DNA of 64,000 nucleotides from Methanoperedens sp049303315 (GCA_049303315.1 JBAQMZ010000053.1:1-64000), one strand, 5' to 3'; shown: positions 9,133 to 18,513, numbered from the stretch's first letter. Numbers and translations are program-made. The notes: a model not told the origin generated them from the letters alone.

Positions 9133-10086
9133 ATGATTCATCTAAAGATTGGAAAAATGAGGCTGGACGGGGCTCTTGTTCTTGCCCCGATGTCAGATGT
9201 CACGAACCTGCCCTTCAGGCTGCTCTGCAAAAAGTATGGTGCATCGCTTGTGTATTCGGAGATGGTCTGCTCCGGCGGGATTGTCAGGCGAAATGCCGAA
9301 AGCATAGATAGAGGTCTTACATCTAAAGACGAGAGACCTTTCGGAATCCAGTTACTGGGTTCTGATGCTGCTGACCTTGTTAATTCAGCGCGTATCTTGC
9401 AGGAAATATATAATCCGGACCTTTTCGACATAAACCTTGGCTGCCCGGCGCAAAGCGTTATCAAAAACGGCTTCGGGTCTGCGCTCCTGAAAAATCCTGG
9501 AATCATCGGGGAAATAATAGAACAGCTTTCTTTTGCCCTTGATGTGCCGCTCACAGCTAAGATGAGAATAATGAATAGTTTTGATGAGACGTTAAAAATC
9601 GCAAGGACCGTCGAGAAAGCAGGCGCGGCAGCGCTTACAGTTCACGGAAGGACACAGAAACAGGGCTATTCCGGAAAATCCGACCTTGAATTCATTAAAG
9701 GCATCAAGAAAGAACTTTCGATTCCTGTGATTGCAAACGGCGATATTTACGATGAGAAATCTGCCTGGGATGTACTTGAATATACACAATGCGACGGGCT
9801 TATGATAGGAAGGGCTGCGATTGGGAACCCGTATATATTCAGGAGACTTTCACATTATCTTTCCACCGGGGAATTATTGCCACCTCAGGCAATGGATGAG
9901 CGGCTTCAGGATTTTTATGAGTACACGGCTTTGTGCAGCAAATATGGCATGCTGGCTTTAAATGACCTGAAGCTAAATGCGCAGTGGTTCACGAAAGGCA
10001 TTGATAACATAAAATCTGTGCGTATAGAGATTAATAAAGCAAACGATATTGATTCTGTGATGGGGATAATCGGGGGGTTGGAATGA
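9133..10086 (+). CDS. tRNA-dihydrouridine synthase family protein
   Basis: 317 residues. This is an FMN-dependent dihydrouridine synthase (Dus, DusB-like) that reduces uridine in the tRNA D-loop. The TIM-barrel start LAPMSDVTNLPFRLLCKKYG, the catalytic-Cys segment DINLGCPAQSVIKNGFGSAL, and the FMN-binding ALTVHGRT and DGLMIGRAAIGNPYIF are all visible. Length fits the family. It follows fwdD by 46 bases and could be cotranscribed, though the functions are unrelated. Confidence 0.9.
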   Translation: MIHLKIGKMRLDGALVLAPMSDVTNLPFRLLCKKYGASLVYSEMVCSGGIVRRNAESIDRGLTSKDERPFGIQLLGSDAADLVNSARILQEIYNPDLFDINLGCPAQSVIKNGFGSALLKNPGIIGEIIEQLSFALDVPLTAKMRIMNSFDETLKIARTVEKAGAAALTVHGRTQKQGYSGKSDLEFIKGIKKELSIPVIANGDIYDEKSAWDVLEYTQCDGLMIGRAAIGNPYIFRRLSHYLSTGELLPPQAMDERLQDFYEYTALCSKYGMLALNDLKLNAQWFTKGIDNIKSVRIEINKANDIDSVMGIIGGLE

Positions 10087-10137
10087 GAGGTTGTTTGTTA
10101 TAATGAGATAAAGCGGGGAGCATAAATACTCGCAAAA

Positions 10138-10147
10138 TTATTTATAG
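10138..10147 (+). promoter_or_regulatory. Likely TATA box of the thermosome gene
   Basis: TTATTTATAG lies about 45 bases upstream of the thermosome ATG. A start of transcription about 25 bases downstream would leave a short leader containing the strong Shine-Dalgarno site TTGGAGGT (10174-10181). Assignment is by position and sequence only. Confidence 0.5.
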
Positions 10148-10190
10148 AACTACAAACACTTAGAATCATCTCACTTGGAGGTAATTCATT

Positions 10191-11834
10191 ATGGCAGGAC
10201 AATTAAGCGGACAGCCTATTATCATTTTAGACAAAGACAAAACAAGGACACAGGGAAGAGACGCCCTCGGATTCAATATCTCGGCAGCAAAAGCCGTAGC
10301 CGATGCGGTCAGGACCACACTCGGCCCGAAAGGCATGGACAAAATGCTTGTTAACCAGGTCGGCGATGTGGTAATTACCAATGACGGCGCAACGATTTTA
10401 CGTGAAATGGATATTAAGCACCCGGCAGCCAAAATGATGGTTGAAGTCGCCCGTACGCAGGAAGATAAAGCCGGCGACGGAACCACAAGCGCCGTCGTAC
10501 TTTCAGGAGAACTCTTAAGCAAAGCGCACGCCCTTGTTGAGCAGGGCGTTCATCCCACTACAATTACAAGAGGTTATGGTCTTGCAGCAGAAAAGGCAAT
10601 CGAAATCCTTAATGAACTGGCTATTGACGCATCCGATGATGTCCTGGAAAATATCGCAAGGACCGCGCTTACAGGAAAAAGCGCTGACCTTGCCCTTGAT
10701 TCACTCGTCCAGTTATGCGTACAGACCGCCAAATCGATAAAAGACGGCGGTAAGGTGAATGTGAAAGAAAATATCAATATCATCCACCAGCGCGGGGGAA
10801 GCATAAAGGATACAAAATTCATTCACGGGCTTGTTATCGATAAGGCAAAAGCGCATAAAAATATGCCCAGGAAAGTCGAGAATGCAAGAATCGCCATCCT
10901 TGATACCGGAATCGAGGTTGAAAAGACGCAGGTCAAGTCAACTCTTAAAATTTCATCCCCTGAACTCCTCTCCGAAGCAAGGCTTGAAGAAAGCAAACTC
11001 GTTGAAGAAAGAGTAGAAGCGCTTGCAAGAAGCGGCGCCAATGTAGTGTTCACGGAAAAAGGCATCGACGATATAGGAATGCATTACCTTAAAAAGAAGG
11101 GTATATTTGCAGTGCGAAGATGCAGCGAAGAGGAAATCAAGAAATTAGTAAAGGCAACCGGGGCACGCATTGTCTCGAAAGTGGACGGCGTTGAAGCACA
11201 AGACCTCGGAAAAGCGGCGCTTGTCGAGGAGCGCGGCGTTGGCAATTATAAAATGGTCTATATCGAAGGATGCGAAAATCCCAAAGCCGTATCCATCCTG
11301 ATTTACAGCGGCGCCGAACATGTGGCTGATGAAATCGAGCGGGCGCTTGATGATGCACTGCGCGTGGTCGGCGTGGTAATCGAAGACGGTAAGATTGTAG
11401 CGGGCGGGGGCTCGCCTGAAATCGAAGTTGCAACAAGGCTCAGGAAGTACGCAAACACATATGGCGGCAGGGAACAGCTTGCAATAATGGCTTATGCGGA
11501 CGCACTTGAGGAAATACCCAAAGGCATTGCAGAAAATGCCGGTCTTGATGCAATCGATATCATCGTTGACCTCAGGAACAAGCATAATAAAGGCGCCAAA
11601 ACAGCCGGGTTAAATGTATTCACGGGCAAGGCGGAAAACATGCTTGAACTGGGAGTAGTTGAGCCGCTCCGTGTCAAGACACAGGAAATCAAATCTGCGA
11701 CCGATGCCGCAATAATGATTCTTCGAATAAATGATATACTGATGGCAAAGGAAACCGGCATGATGGATGTCAAACCCGAACATACGGCGGACTTTTATGA
11801 TGGTATCCAGGCCCCTGATGTTGGAGAAGACTAA
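10191..11834 (+). CDS. ths: Thermosome subunit (group II chaperonin)
   Basis: 547 residues. This is a subunit of the archaeal ATP-driven double-ring folding chamber. ATP-binding motifs TTLGPKGMDKMLV and AGDGTTSAVVLSGELL are intact, as are the apical domain and the C-terminal ATP-site motif GGGSPEIEVA. The C-terminus ends GIQAPDVGED and lacks the Gly/Met-rich tail of many thermosomes. It is preceded by a clear Shine-Dalgarno site and TATA box, and followed by grpE, dnaK and dnaJ. Both chaperone systems together are typical of mesophilic methanogenic archaea. Confidence 0.97.
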   Translation: MAGQLSGQPIIILDKDKTRTQGRDALGFNISAAKAVADAVRTTLGPKGMDKMLVNQVGDVVITNDGATILREMDIKHPAAKMMVEVARTQEDKAGDGTTSAVVLSGELLSKAHALVEQGVHPTTITRGYGLAAEKAIEILNELAIDASDDVLENIARTALTGKSADLALDSLVQLCVQTAKSIKDGGKVNVKENINIIHQRGGSIKDTKFIHGLVIDKAKAHKNMPRKVENARIAILDTGIEVEKTQVKSTLKISSPELLSEARLEESKLVEERVEALARSGANVVFTEKGIDDIGMHYLKKKGIFAVRRCSEEEIKKLVKATGARIVSKVDGVEAQDLGKAALVEERGVGNYKMVYIEGCENPKAVSILIYSGAEHVADEIERALDDALRVVGVVIEDGKIVAGGGSPEIEVATRLRKYANTYGGREQLAIMAYADALEEIPKGIAENAGLDAIDIIVDLRNKHNKGAKTAGLNVFTGKAENMLELGVVEPLRVKTQEIKSATDAAIMILRINDILMAKETGMMDVKPEHTADFYDGIQAPDVGED

Positions 11835-11945
11835 CATTAAAATAGAATAAAGCTTAAAATAACACATAATAACTCAATGAGGTATGGTGTTAGTATGAGT
11901 TGCATGATTTGAAAAGCTGATTTTTTATTGCGGAGTTGTTTGATT

Positions 11946-12560
11946 TTGAACAAAAAGGACAGGAACAGGGAAGAAAAACAAATCAAAGAAGAAGAAACCG
12001 AATCTTCCGCCGGCGAGGCCGCAGAAGAAATAAAAGCTCCCGAACCTGAAGAAAAAAACCTGCGGAAAGAAGTGGATTTAATAACTAAACAACTCGAAGA
12101 AGAGAAAGACCGGTATCTCCGTCTCAATGCAGATTTTGACAATTTAAGAAAACGGACCCTTAAAGAAAGGGACGAATTCATGAAATATGCGAACGAGAAG
12201 CTCATACTGGAACTGGTAGATGTATGGGAATCACTTGAGCGGGGGATTGAAAATGCGAAGAAGGCGAACGACAAAGATATGTTAATCGAGGGAATGGAGC
12301 TCGTATATAAACAATTCAAGAATGTTCTTGAAAAAAACGGTTTGACACCGATTAAAGCGGTGGGAGAAAAATTCGACCACTACAAACACGAAGCGATGAT
12401 GCAAACAATCACGGATGAAAGTGATGAAGGCACCATCCTTGAAGAATTTGCAAGGGGCTATATGTTGAACGGTAAGGTCATTCGTTATTCTAAAGTCAGA
12501 GTATCGAAAAATAAAGAATCGGAAGAAAATATTGAAGATATAGAAGAAATAATAGAATGA
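11946..12560 (+). CDS. grpE: GrpE nucleotide exchange factor
   Basis: About 204 residues. GrpE releases ADP from DnaK. The charged N-terminal region is followed by the long coiled coil (LRKEVDLITKQLEEEKDRYL) and the core LNADFDNLRKRTLKERDEF, then the C-terminal beta domain ending GYMLNGKVIRYSKVRVSK. No ATG exists at the 5' end. TTG codons at 11928, 11940 and 11946 are possible; I chose 11946, 10 bases after GGAG (11932-11935). It is 9 bases upstream of dnaK and cotranscribed with it. Confidence 0.93.
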   Translation: MNKKDRNREEKQIKEEETESSAGEAAEEIKAPEPEEKNLRKEVDLITKQLEEEKDRYLRLNADFDNLRKRTLKERDEFMKYANEKLILELVDVWESLERGIENAKKANDKDMLIEGMELVYKQFKNVLEKNGLTPIKAVGEKFDHYKHEAMMQTITDESDEGTILEEFARGYMLNGKVIRYSKVRVSKNKESEENIEDIEEIIE

Positions 12561-12569
12561 GGTGAAATA

Positions 12570-14423
12570 ATGGCTAAGATAATAGGAATAGATTTAGGTA
12601 CAAGTAATTCAGCCGCTGCGGTTATGCAGGGGAACAGGCCGGTAATAATACCGAGCGCGGAAGGGATATCCCTCGGGGGCAAAGCCTTCCCATCGTATGT
12701 AGCATTCACAAAAGACGGGCAGAAGTTAACAGGAGAGCCTGCAAGAAGGCAGGCGGTGACAAATACTGAAGGGACGGTTACAGCTTTCAAGAGAAAAATG
12801 GGTACAGATTACAAATACAACCTGCGCGGAAAGGATTACAGGCCGCAGGAACTTTCGGCTTTTCTCCTGCAGAAGATTAAACAGGACGCTGAGGCTTTTT
12901 TAGGCGAGAAGGTGGAAAAAGCGGTAATCACAGTGCCTGCGTATTTCAATGATAACCAGAGACAGGCGACCAAGGATGCCGGGGAGATAGCGGGACTTGA
13001 AGTTATCAGGATAATCAATGAACCCACGGCGGCAGCCCTTTCTTATGGTCTTGATAAAGAGGGCGACCAGAAGATAATGGTGTTTGACCTCGGAGGGGGC
13101 ACCCTTGATGTTACAATAATGGAACTCGGAGGAGGGGTTTTTGAAGTAAAATCCACTTCGGGCGACACGCAGCTTGGCGGCACTGACATGGATAACAGGC
13201 TTGTGGATTACATTGCCGAGGAGTTCAAAAAAGAACACGGCATCGACCTTCGCAAAGATCGGGTCGCAAACCAGAGACTGCGCGATGCTGCGGAGAAGGC
13301 AAAAATCGAGCTTTCCACAACCCTCACCACAGAAATCAACCAGCCTTTCATAACAGCAGATGTCAGCGGCCCGAAACACCTGACAATGACACTCACACGG
13401 TCTAAACTCGAAGAAGTCATAAGACCGGTAATCGACAGATGCAAAACGCCTCTGGAAACGGCATTAAAGGATGCAAAATTAACGCCAGACGGTATTAAAA
13501 GGGTAATCCTTGTGGGAGGACCGACCCGGATGCCCATAGTACAAAAATTCGTCGAGGACTATGTGGGCAAAAAAGTTGAAGGGGGCGTTGACCCGATGGA
13601 ATGCGTGGCTATGGGGGCAGCGATACAAGCAGGTGTGCTTGCAGGCGAAGTTAAAGATATTTTGCTGCTTGACGTTACACCGCTCACCCTCGGTATCGAG
13701 ACGCTGGGGCATGTCATGACAAAGCTCATAGACAGGAACACCACAATACCCACAAGAAAAAGCCAGATATTCTCGACCGCTGCGGATAGCCAGACCACCG
13801 TGGAAATACATGTGCTCCAGGGCGAGAGGGCGATGTCATACGATAACGTGACTCTTGGAAGGTTTAATCTCGTGGGCATACCGCCTGCGCCGCGCGGAAT
13901 TCCACAGATAGAAGTCACTTTTGACATAGACGCGAATGGAATACTCCATGTAACCGCAAAAGACATGGGAACGGGCAAGGAGCAGAAGATGACCATTACC
14001 GCGCCTCTGAAGATGGCTTCAGATGAAATCGACAGGAAGATAAAAGATGCCGAGAAATATGCAGATGAAGACAGGAAACGAAAGGAAAAGGTAGAAATCC
14101 TGAACCAGGCCGATACGCTTGTTTATACCACCGAGAAGACCATGAAGGAACTCGGGGATAAAGTAAGCAATGATCAGAAAGCCAAAGTCGAAAAGGCGCT
14201 TGAGGCAGCAAAGGAAGCTATGAAGAGCGAAGATGTGGAAAGGATAAAGTCCGCAATCGAGGAACTCACCAAGGAAATGCATGCGATAAGCACCATACTT
14301 TATCAACAACAGGCACAGCAGCAGGCTGAGCAGAAAGGACAGCAGGAAGCACCAAAGGATGAAACGAAAGATGAGAAAGTAACGGATGCGGAATATAAGG
14401 TAGTTGATGATGATAAGAAGTAA
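12570..14423 (+). CDS. dnaK: Chaperone DnaK (Hsp70)
   Basis: 617 residues. This is an ATP-dependent Hsp70 chaperone working with DnaJ and GrpE. Signatures are IIGIDLGTSNSAAAV at the N-terminus, VFDLGGGTLDVTIMELGGG, and VILVGGPTRMPIVQKFVEDY, followed by the substrate-binding domain and a Gln/Lys-rich tail. A good Shine-Dalgarno site (GAGGTGAAA) precedes the ATG. Its immediate downstream neighbour is not dnaJ but a zinc-finger/DAC-domain gene, an unusual interruption of the grpE-dnaK-dnaJ order. Confidence 0.97.
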   Translation: MAKIIGIDLGTSNSAAAVMQGNRPVIIPSAEGISLGGKAFPSYVAFTKDGQKLTGEPARRQAVTNTEGTVTAFKRKMGTDYKYNLRGKDYRPQELSAFLLQKIKQDAEAFLGEKVEKAVITVPAYFNDNQRQATKDAGEIAGLEVIRIINEPTAAALSYGLDKEGDQKIMVFDLGGGTLDVTIMELGGGVFEVKSTSGDTQLGGTDMDNRLVDYIAEEFKKEHGIDLRKDRVANQRLRDAAEKAKIELSTTLTTEINQPFITADVSGPKHLTMTLTRSKLEEVIRPVIDRCKTPLETALKDAKLTPDGIKRVILVGGPTRMPIVQKFVEDYVGKKVEGGVDPMECVAMGAAIQAGVLAGEVKDILLLDVTPLTLGIETLGHVMTKLIDRNTTIPTRKSQIFSTAADSQTTVEIHVLQGERAMSYDNVTLGRFNLVGIPPAPRGIPQIEVTFDIDANGILHVTAKDMGTGKEQKMTITAPLKMASDEIDRKIKDAEKYADEDRKRKEKVEILNQADTLVYTTEKTMKELGDKVSNDQKAKVEKALEAAKEAMKSEDVERIKSAIEELTKEMHAISTILYQQQAQQQAEQKGQQEAPKDETKDEKVTDAEYKVVDDDKK

Positions 14424-14459
14424 GCTGCATTCTTAAATAAATATAAAATGTGATAAAAT

Positions 14460-15428
14460 ATGGCGAAATGTAACATGTGTGGTATTGAAGATTCAGAAAA
14501 TGCTCTATATTTTAGAGAAATTCGATTTGATAGTAATAATATTACGAGATACCAACTTGACGATATGTATAGGCAGAACTCTGAAAGTTTCAATAAAAGA
14601 AATGAAAGAATTAGAAAAGAATATCCCTATTTAAATTCTATCTTGAAAGATGATGGTCCTTGTATAATTTCCGATTTTGTGGGTGGCGAAAGAGAATTTC
14701 ACGAATTTGAGTGTGTACATATATCTTCTCTTATTGTATGCAGAAAATGTTTCCATAATATAGGGTTTGTGGAAATTTATGGATTTGAACCTTACAAATT
14801 TGATAATCCTGTCATTACGGGAGAAACGCATTTGATTGGATTAGATATGAGCATAAAAGAGCTAAAGTTAAATGAAATGAATGAAGAGATAATGACAATG
14901 GTATCTGGTTGCCCCATCGTTATGACTGCAAAACTATCTTACGATGTACCCAAAAGTGTAAATATATCAAATGAGGTATACGATGCAGTAATAAAAATAG
15001 CGAAGGAAATTAGCCGCTATGGGGTAGAAGGTCGGCGTACAGGTACATCTTTTATTATAGGAGATACTAAAAGTCTTATTGATTGTTCAGAAGAAACTGT
15101 TTTGAATCCTTTCTTTGGTTATGATAGAGAAACAAGAAAGATTACTAATCCCGATATTTGGAATAGTATTAAAGCATATGCACAATTAGATGGTGCATTC
15201 ATAATTTCAAACGAAGGAATTGTGGAGGCTGCAGGAAGATTGATTAGCGTAACATCCATAATTGAGACCTTAAAAAAAATGAATCGTGAAATAAAAGGAT
15301 TAGGTGCAAGGCATTATTCGGTAGCCGCGATAACTTCTATGACTCCTGCATTGGGAGTTGTAGTATCTCAAAGCGGACATATAAAAGTATTTAAGAAAGG
15401 AAAATTATGCGGAGAGATAGAGATTTAA
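14460..15428 (+). CDS. Zinc-finger protein with DisA_N/DacZ-like diadenylate cyclase domain
   Basis: 322 residues. The C-terminal half (about 175-320) resembles archaeal DacZ-type diadenylate cyclases, which make c-di-AMP from two ATP. Visible are GTSFIIGDTKSLIDCSEETV, NPFFGYDRE, the catalytic DGA motif at 244-246 (LDGAFIISNEGIVEAAGR), and GLGARHYSVAAIT around 281-291, where the RH pair matches the RHR-type nucleotide motif, followed by VVVSQSGHIKVFKKGKL. The N-terminal 100 residues carry CNMCG and CRKC pairs that look like a zinc ribbon, not usual for DacZ. The gene is much richer in A+T than dnaK and dnaJ, which flank it, so it may be an insertion. I recognised the domain by motif; activity is inferred. 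Confidence 0.72.
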   Translation: MAKCNMCGIEDSENALYFREIRFDSNNITRYQLDDMYRQNSESFNKRNERIRKEYPYLNSILKDDGPCIISDFVGGEREFHEFECVHISSLIVCRKCFHNIGFVEIYGFEPYKFDNPVITGETHLIGLDMSIKELKLNEMNEEIMTMVSGCPIVMTAKLSYDVPKSVNISNEVYDAVIKIAKEISRYGVEGRRTGTSFIIGDTKSLIDCSEETVLNPFFGYDRETRKITNPDIWNSIKAYAQLDGAFIISNEGIVEAAGRLISVTSIIETLKKMNREIKGLGARHYSVAAITSMTPALGVVVSQSGHIKVFKKGKLCGEIEI

Positions 15429-15527
15429 ATATGGTAAGTATTTAAAAAAGCATCTTAGCAAATTTGTAATTACATTCAGGGAATGATGATATTACGTTTA
15501 TACTTTCCTATTCGTTAAAAAATCAAT

Positions 15528-15539
15528 GGGGTATACCCC
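15528..15539. promoter_or_regulatory. Perfect 12-bp palindrome upstream of dnaJ
   Basis: GGGGTATACCCC lies in the 173-base gap between the DAC-domain gene and dnaJ, 63 bases before the dnaJ ATG, and is extended as ATGGGG-TATA-CCCCCAT. A G-tract/C-tract palindrome of this type looks like a repressor operator, but no regulator can be named. Confidence 0.45.
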
Positions 15540-15601
15540 CATTTTCACTTTTTAAACAGGACATATCTTTTTTACATTCAAGGTCATTATAACCGCAAAT
15601 C

Positions 15602-16756
15602 ATGGCTACTAAACGCGACTACTACGAAATTCTCGGCGTGGATAAAAAAGCATCAGCAGATGACATAAAGACAGCGTATCGCAAACTTGCGATGCAGTAT
15701 CATCCGGACAGGAACAAAGCCCCTGACGCGGAGGAGAAATTCAAGGAAATATCAGAAGCCTATGCCGTACTGGAAGACCAGACCAAGCGCCAGCAGTACG
15801 ACCAGTTCGGTCATGCCGGCATAGATATGAGGTACTCGCAGGAAGATATTTTCAGGGGTGCGGCTCCGGATATTGAAGATATTTTAAGGGATTTCGGTGT
15901 CGGCGGTTTCGGGCGTGGCGGAGGCGGAGGAAGCATTTTTGATATCTTTTTCGGTGGCGGGGGAAGGCGCGAAGGTCCGAGGCGCGGGTCTGATATCCTT
16001 TATGAATTGCCCATAGATTTTGAAGAAGCCGCCTCCGGGAAAACCGTGGATCTTGAAATCCCAAGAATTGAGACCTGCAATGTATGCCATGGAAGCGGGG
16101 CAAAACCCGGGACATCCCCAAAAACATGTCCTTCGTGCCGCGGCACAGGGCAGGTGAGCAGGACACAGAACACGCCTTTTGGCAGGTTCATGACCACCTC
16201 GACATGCGGGACATGCCGGGGAGGCGGAAAGATAATCGATGCCCCATGCACAACATGCCACGGCTCCGGAACGGTACAGGGACGCCGCAAGCTGGAAGTG
16301 AAAATCCCGCCCGGCGTTGATACGGGTTCAAGGCTCAGGGTTCCTGGCGAAGGCGAGGCGGGGGGAAAAGGCGGGCCTCCCGGCGACCTTTATGTAGAAA
16401 TGAATGTCAGGCCGCATGATATTTTCACACGCCATGACGATGATATATTAATGGAAGCGACCATCACATTCACGCAGGCAACGCTTGGCGATGAGATAAT
16501 CGTGCCAACGCTTGACGGCAAGGCAAAAATGAAGATTCCTGCGGGCACACAGAACGGGAATGTTTTCCGACTGCGCGGGAAAGGATTCCCGAGCCTTCAT
16601 ATTTCAGGGAAAGGGGACCAGCTTGTTAAAATAAAGGTCGATGTCCCGACAAAGTTAAATGACAGGCAAAAACAGCTGCTCCGGGAGTTTGCCGAGGCAA
16701 GCGGCGAGAAGGCAAGGAGCAAGGGAATTTTTGAAAAGGTAAAAGAGCATATCTGA
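15602..16756 (+). CDS. dnaJ: Chaperone DnaJ (Hsp40)
   Basis: 384 residues. This is the co-chaperone that stimulates DnaK ATPase. The J domain with YHPDRNK is at the N-terminus, followed by a Gly/Phe-rich stretch (about 105-125) and four zinc-binding CXXCXGXG repeats: CNVCHGSG, CPSCRGTG, CGTCRGGG (variant) and CTTCHGSG. The C-terminal beta domains follow. It has its own upstream region of about 170 bases containing a palindrome, so it may be transcribed separately from grpE-dnaK. Confidence 0.96.
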   Translation: MATKRDYYEILGVDKKASADDIKTAYRKLAMQYHPDRNKAPDAEEKFKEISEAYAVLEDQTKRQQYDQFGHAGIDMRYSQEDIFRGAAPDIEDILRDFGVGGFGRGGGGGSIFDIFFGGGGRREGPRRGSDILYELPIDFEEAASGKTVDLEIPRIETCNVCHGSGAKPGTSPKTCPSCRGTGQVSRTQNTPFGRFMTTSTCGTCRGGGKIIDAPCTTCHGSGTVQGRRKLEVKIPPGVDTGSRLRVPGEGEAGGKGGPPGDLYVEMNVRPHDIFTRHDDDILMEATITFTQATLGDEIIVPTLDGKAKMKIPAGTQNGNVFRLRGKGFPSLHISGKGDQLVKIKVDVPTKLNDRQKQLLREFAEASGEKARSKGIFEKVKEHI

Positions 16757-16757
16757 A

Positions 16758-17675
16758 CTAAGATTCTAGCAGCGTCAGTGACCGTATCCATTCCCCTTTA
16801 GGTTCCCGCGTCGTCCCGACCACAAGCCGCTTCATGTTCCCCACGACCTCCACAACACCCCGCGCTTCTATCCGTTCGCCAACTAACGCCTGTCCTGCAT
16901 ACGTGTGGGTATAGGACAGCACGTAATTTATTTCGGGATGGTCTATTTTGTATATCGCCGGGCTGTCAAATGAAAAATCGGCATTTGTAACAGTAGCTTC
17001 TATGGTCTCGATGCCGGTATCCCGCCCCCGCAGGCAGGGTGCGATATCCTCCCAGTCCCTGACATAAAGCAGGTCAAAATACGTGCCGCCAACCATACCC
17101 CTGTTCCCTTTTCTGATCTCATGCCTGAGGAATTCATCAAAAGACAGCTCAGGCTTGCGCTTCCTATAAATTTCATGCCACATCTCATCGCTTATTTCTG
17201 TGATGGGATTTTTTTCCATTTTTGCACGTGCAATAATATCCCGCGCTTTGAACCATGAACTTCCATATACAATGAAATCAATATCAGACGACTCATTTTC
17301 AAGCCCTGCAAGAAGCGAGCCGGTAACTCCCATTTTATCAAGCGGGATATCTTTCAGCGTATTCACAATAGCCCTCAATTTACTGTTTTTCTTCACTAAC
17401 GAAGGCAGCCTCTCATTCGGCGCAAGTATCTGCTTAACCGAATCCCATGGAACGATATGGACATCGCTCAACCACTCTGGGCGTTCTTTTTTCATATACA
17501 CGAACGCATCATCAAAATCAAGTTTGCGGTATTTTTTATCTTTGCCCCTTTTACCTTCAGGGTCGGGTACATACCGCAGGATTGAACGGATGCCGCCTTC
17601 ATGGCAATAATCCGCAACAGCAAATATCCAGTCGTCGTGTGTGATTATAAAATCCCGGAGGCGTGTTCTTAACAT
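16758..17675 (-). CDS. Predicted nucleotidyltransferase (archaeal COG1665-like)
   Basis: 305 residues. A nucleotidyltransferase motif sits in the middle: GVTGSLLAGLENESSDIDFI, i.e. GS followed by a DxD pair of metal ligands. The N-terminal region (RTRLRDFIITHDDWIFAVAD) and C-terminal barrel-like part match a family of archaeal proteins of unknown substrate that I know as predicted nucleotidyltransferases. It is convergent with dnaJ, one base apart. No partner gene suggests a substrate. Confidence 0.7.
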   Translation of the reverse strand: MLRTRLRDFIITHDDWIFAVADYCHEGGIRSILRYVPDPEGKRGKDKKYRKLDFDDAFVYMKKERPEWLSDVHIVPWDSVKQILAPNERLPSLVKKNSKLRAIVNTLKDIPLDKMGVTGSLLAGLENESSDIDFIVYGSSWFKARDIIARAKMEKNPITEISDEMWHEIYRKRKPELSFDEFLRHEIRKGNRGMVGGTYFDLLYVRDWEDIAPCLRGRDTGIETIEATVTNADFSFDSPAIYKIDHPEINYVLSYTHTYAGQALVGERIEARGVVEVVGNMKRLVVGTTREPKGEWIRSLTLLES

Positions 17676-17737
17676 CTTTTACTCTACTGATTCGGGTTTA
17701 TATAAAGAATATGCCAGTAAAAAGAAAATAGTATAGC

Positions 17738-18145
17738 CTAATACACAAACAATTCTTCACTTTCATTTTTATCCCGCCCCATTGGTATATCCAGCTTTGC
17801 CTGCACCACCCATCGCAATCCGGCTCCATCTCCTTCTATCGTTGGGGGCGCATTTTCCGGTATTTTGAATTCAAAATCCTTTTCCACAAAATCATACACT
17901 CTCTCGCCCGATAGTTCGATTTCATCATTATGGATATTGATTTCTTCTTTCTTCGCCCGCCTGGATTTACCGCTCCCGCAGCTTACATCAACCCATTCCT
18001 CCCCTATCAATGAAATCAAAAACCGCCTTGCTTTGACAGGTTTATCAAGAACAAGCCTCACCCTGCCTTTAACCGTTTCACCCGGCATAAAGGAATTTTT
18101 CATAAAGCCAATATCAAGGGTTCCGCCGGGCTCAAGAAGGTTCAC
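17738..18145 (-). CDS. Arrestin-fold protein, copy 2
   Basis: 135 residues. The pattern FMPGETVKGRVRLVLDKPVKARR and the later IPENAPPTIEGDGAGLRWVV followed by AKLDIPM match arrestin-N/Spo0M-like beta-sandwich proteins. No membrane segment or enzyme motif is seen. It overlaps the stop of the upstream paralogue by 4 bases (18142-18145), so the two are translationally coupled and may form a heterodimer. Function is unknown; arrestin-fold proteins are usually protein-binding scaffolds. Confidence 0.65.
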   Translation of the reverse strand: MNLLEPGGTLDIGFMKNSFMPGETVKGRVRLVLDKPVKARRFLISLIGEEWVDVSCGSGKSRRAKKEEINIHNDEIELSGERVYDFVEKDFEFKIPENAPPTIEGDGAGLRWVVQAKLDIPMGRDKNESEELFVY

Positions 18146-18513
18146 CGTTCAACCTCCACATATTTTTCTGCATGAATATCGAAAGACAAAGGTATATCGA
18201 TTTTAACATTTACCTGCCAGATGCTTTCGATGTATTTCCCTTTGTATGAGGGCGGGGCTTCCCTGGGAATACTGAATTCAAATGGAATCATCGCATTTCG
18301 AAGCCTTCCGCCTTTATTCAGGTATTGTTGTGACACGGAAACCAGGTTCCAGCCTGAAAAATTTTTCTTGCAGGGGTTGAGGTAAGTGATTGTATTGTCA
18401 AATGAAATTATGACATCACGGAATTTTACATCTTTGTCAAGAGTTATTATTACAGTCCCTTCCAGAACCCCGCCTTTCTTTATTTTTTCAGGAGCTTTAA
18501 TCTCAACTGTCAT
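18142..18513 (-). CDS. Arrestin-fold protein, copy 1
   Basis: About 123 residues from the chosen start. It is paralogous to the next gene: KKGGVLEGTVIITLDKDVKF aligns with its PGETVKGRVRLVLDKPV, and IPREAPPSYKGKYIESIWQV and VKIDIPL with its C-terminal part. I chose the ATG at 18513 because GGTGG lies 4 bases upstream and the arrestin core begins soon after; in-frame ATGs at 18552 and 18591 are alternatives. It is the first gene of a two-gene unit. Confidence 0.62.
   Translation of the reverse strand: MTVEIKAPEKIKKGGVLEGTVIITLDKDVKFRDVIISFDNTITYLNPCKKNFSGWNLVSVSQQYLNKGGRLRNAMIPFEFSIPREAPPSYKGKYIESIWQVNVKIDIPLSFDIHAEKYVEVER

Noticed and set aside
11145..11585. Open frame of 146 codons antisense to the thermosome gene
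   Set aside because: It is a shadow of codon bias in the sense gene, with no homology or start signal.
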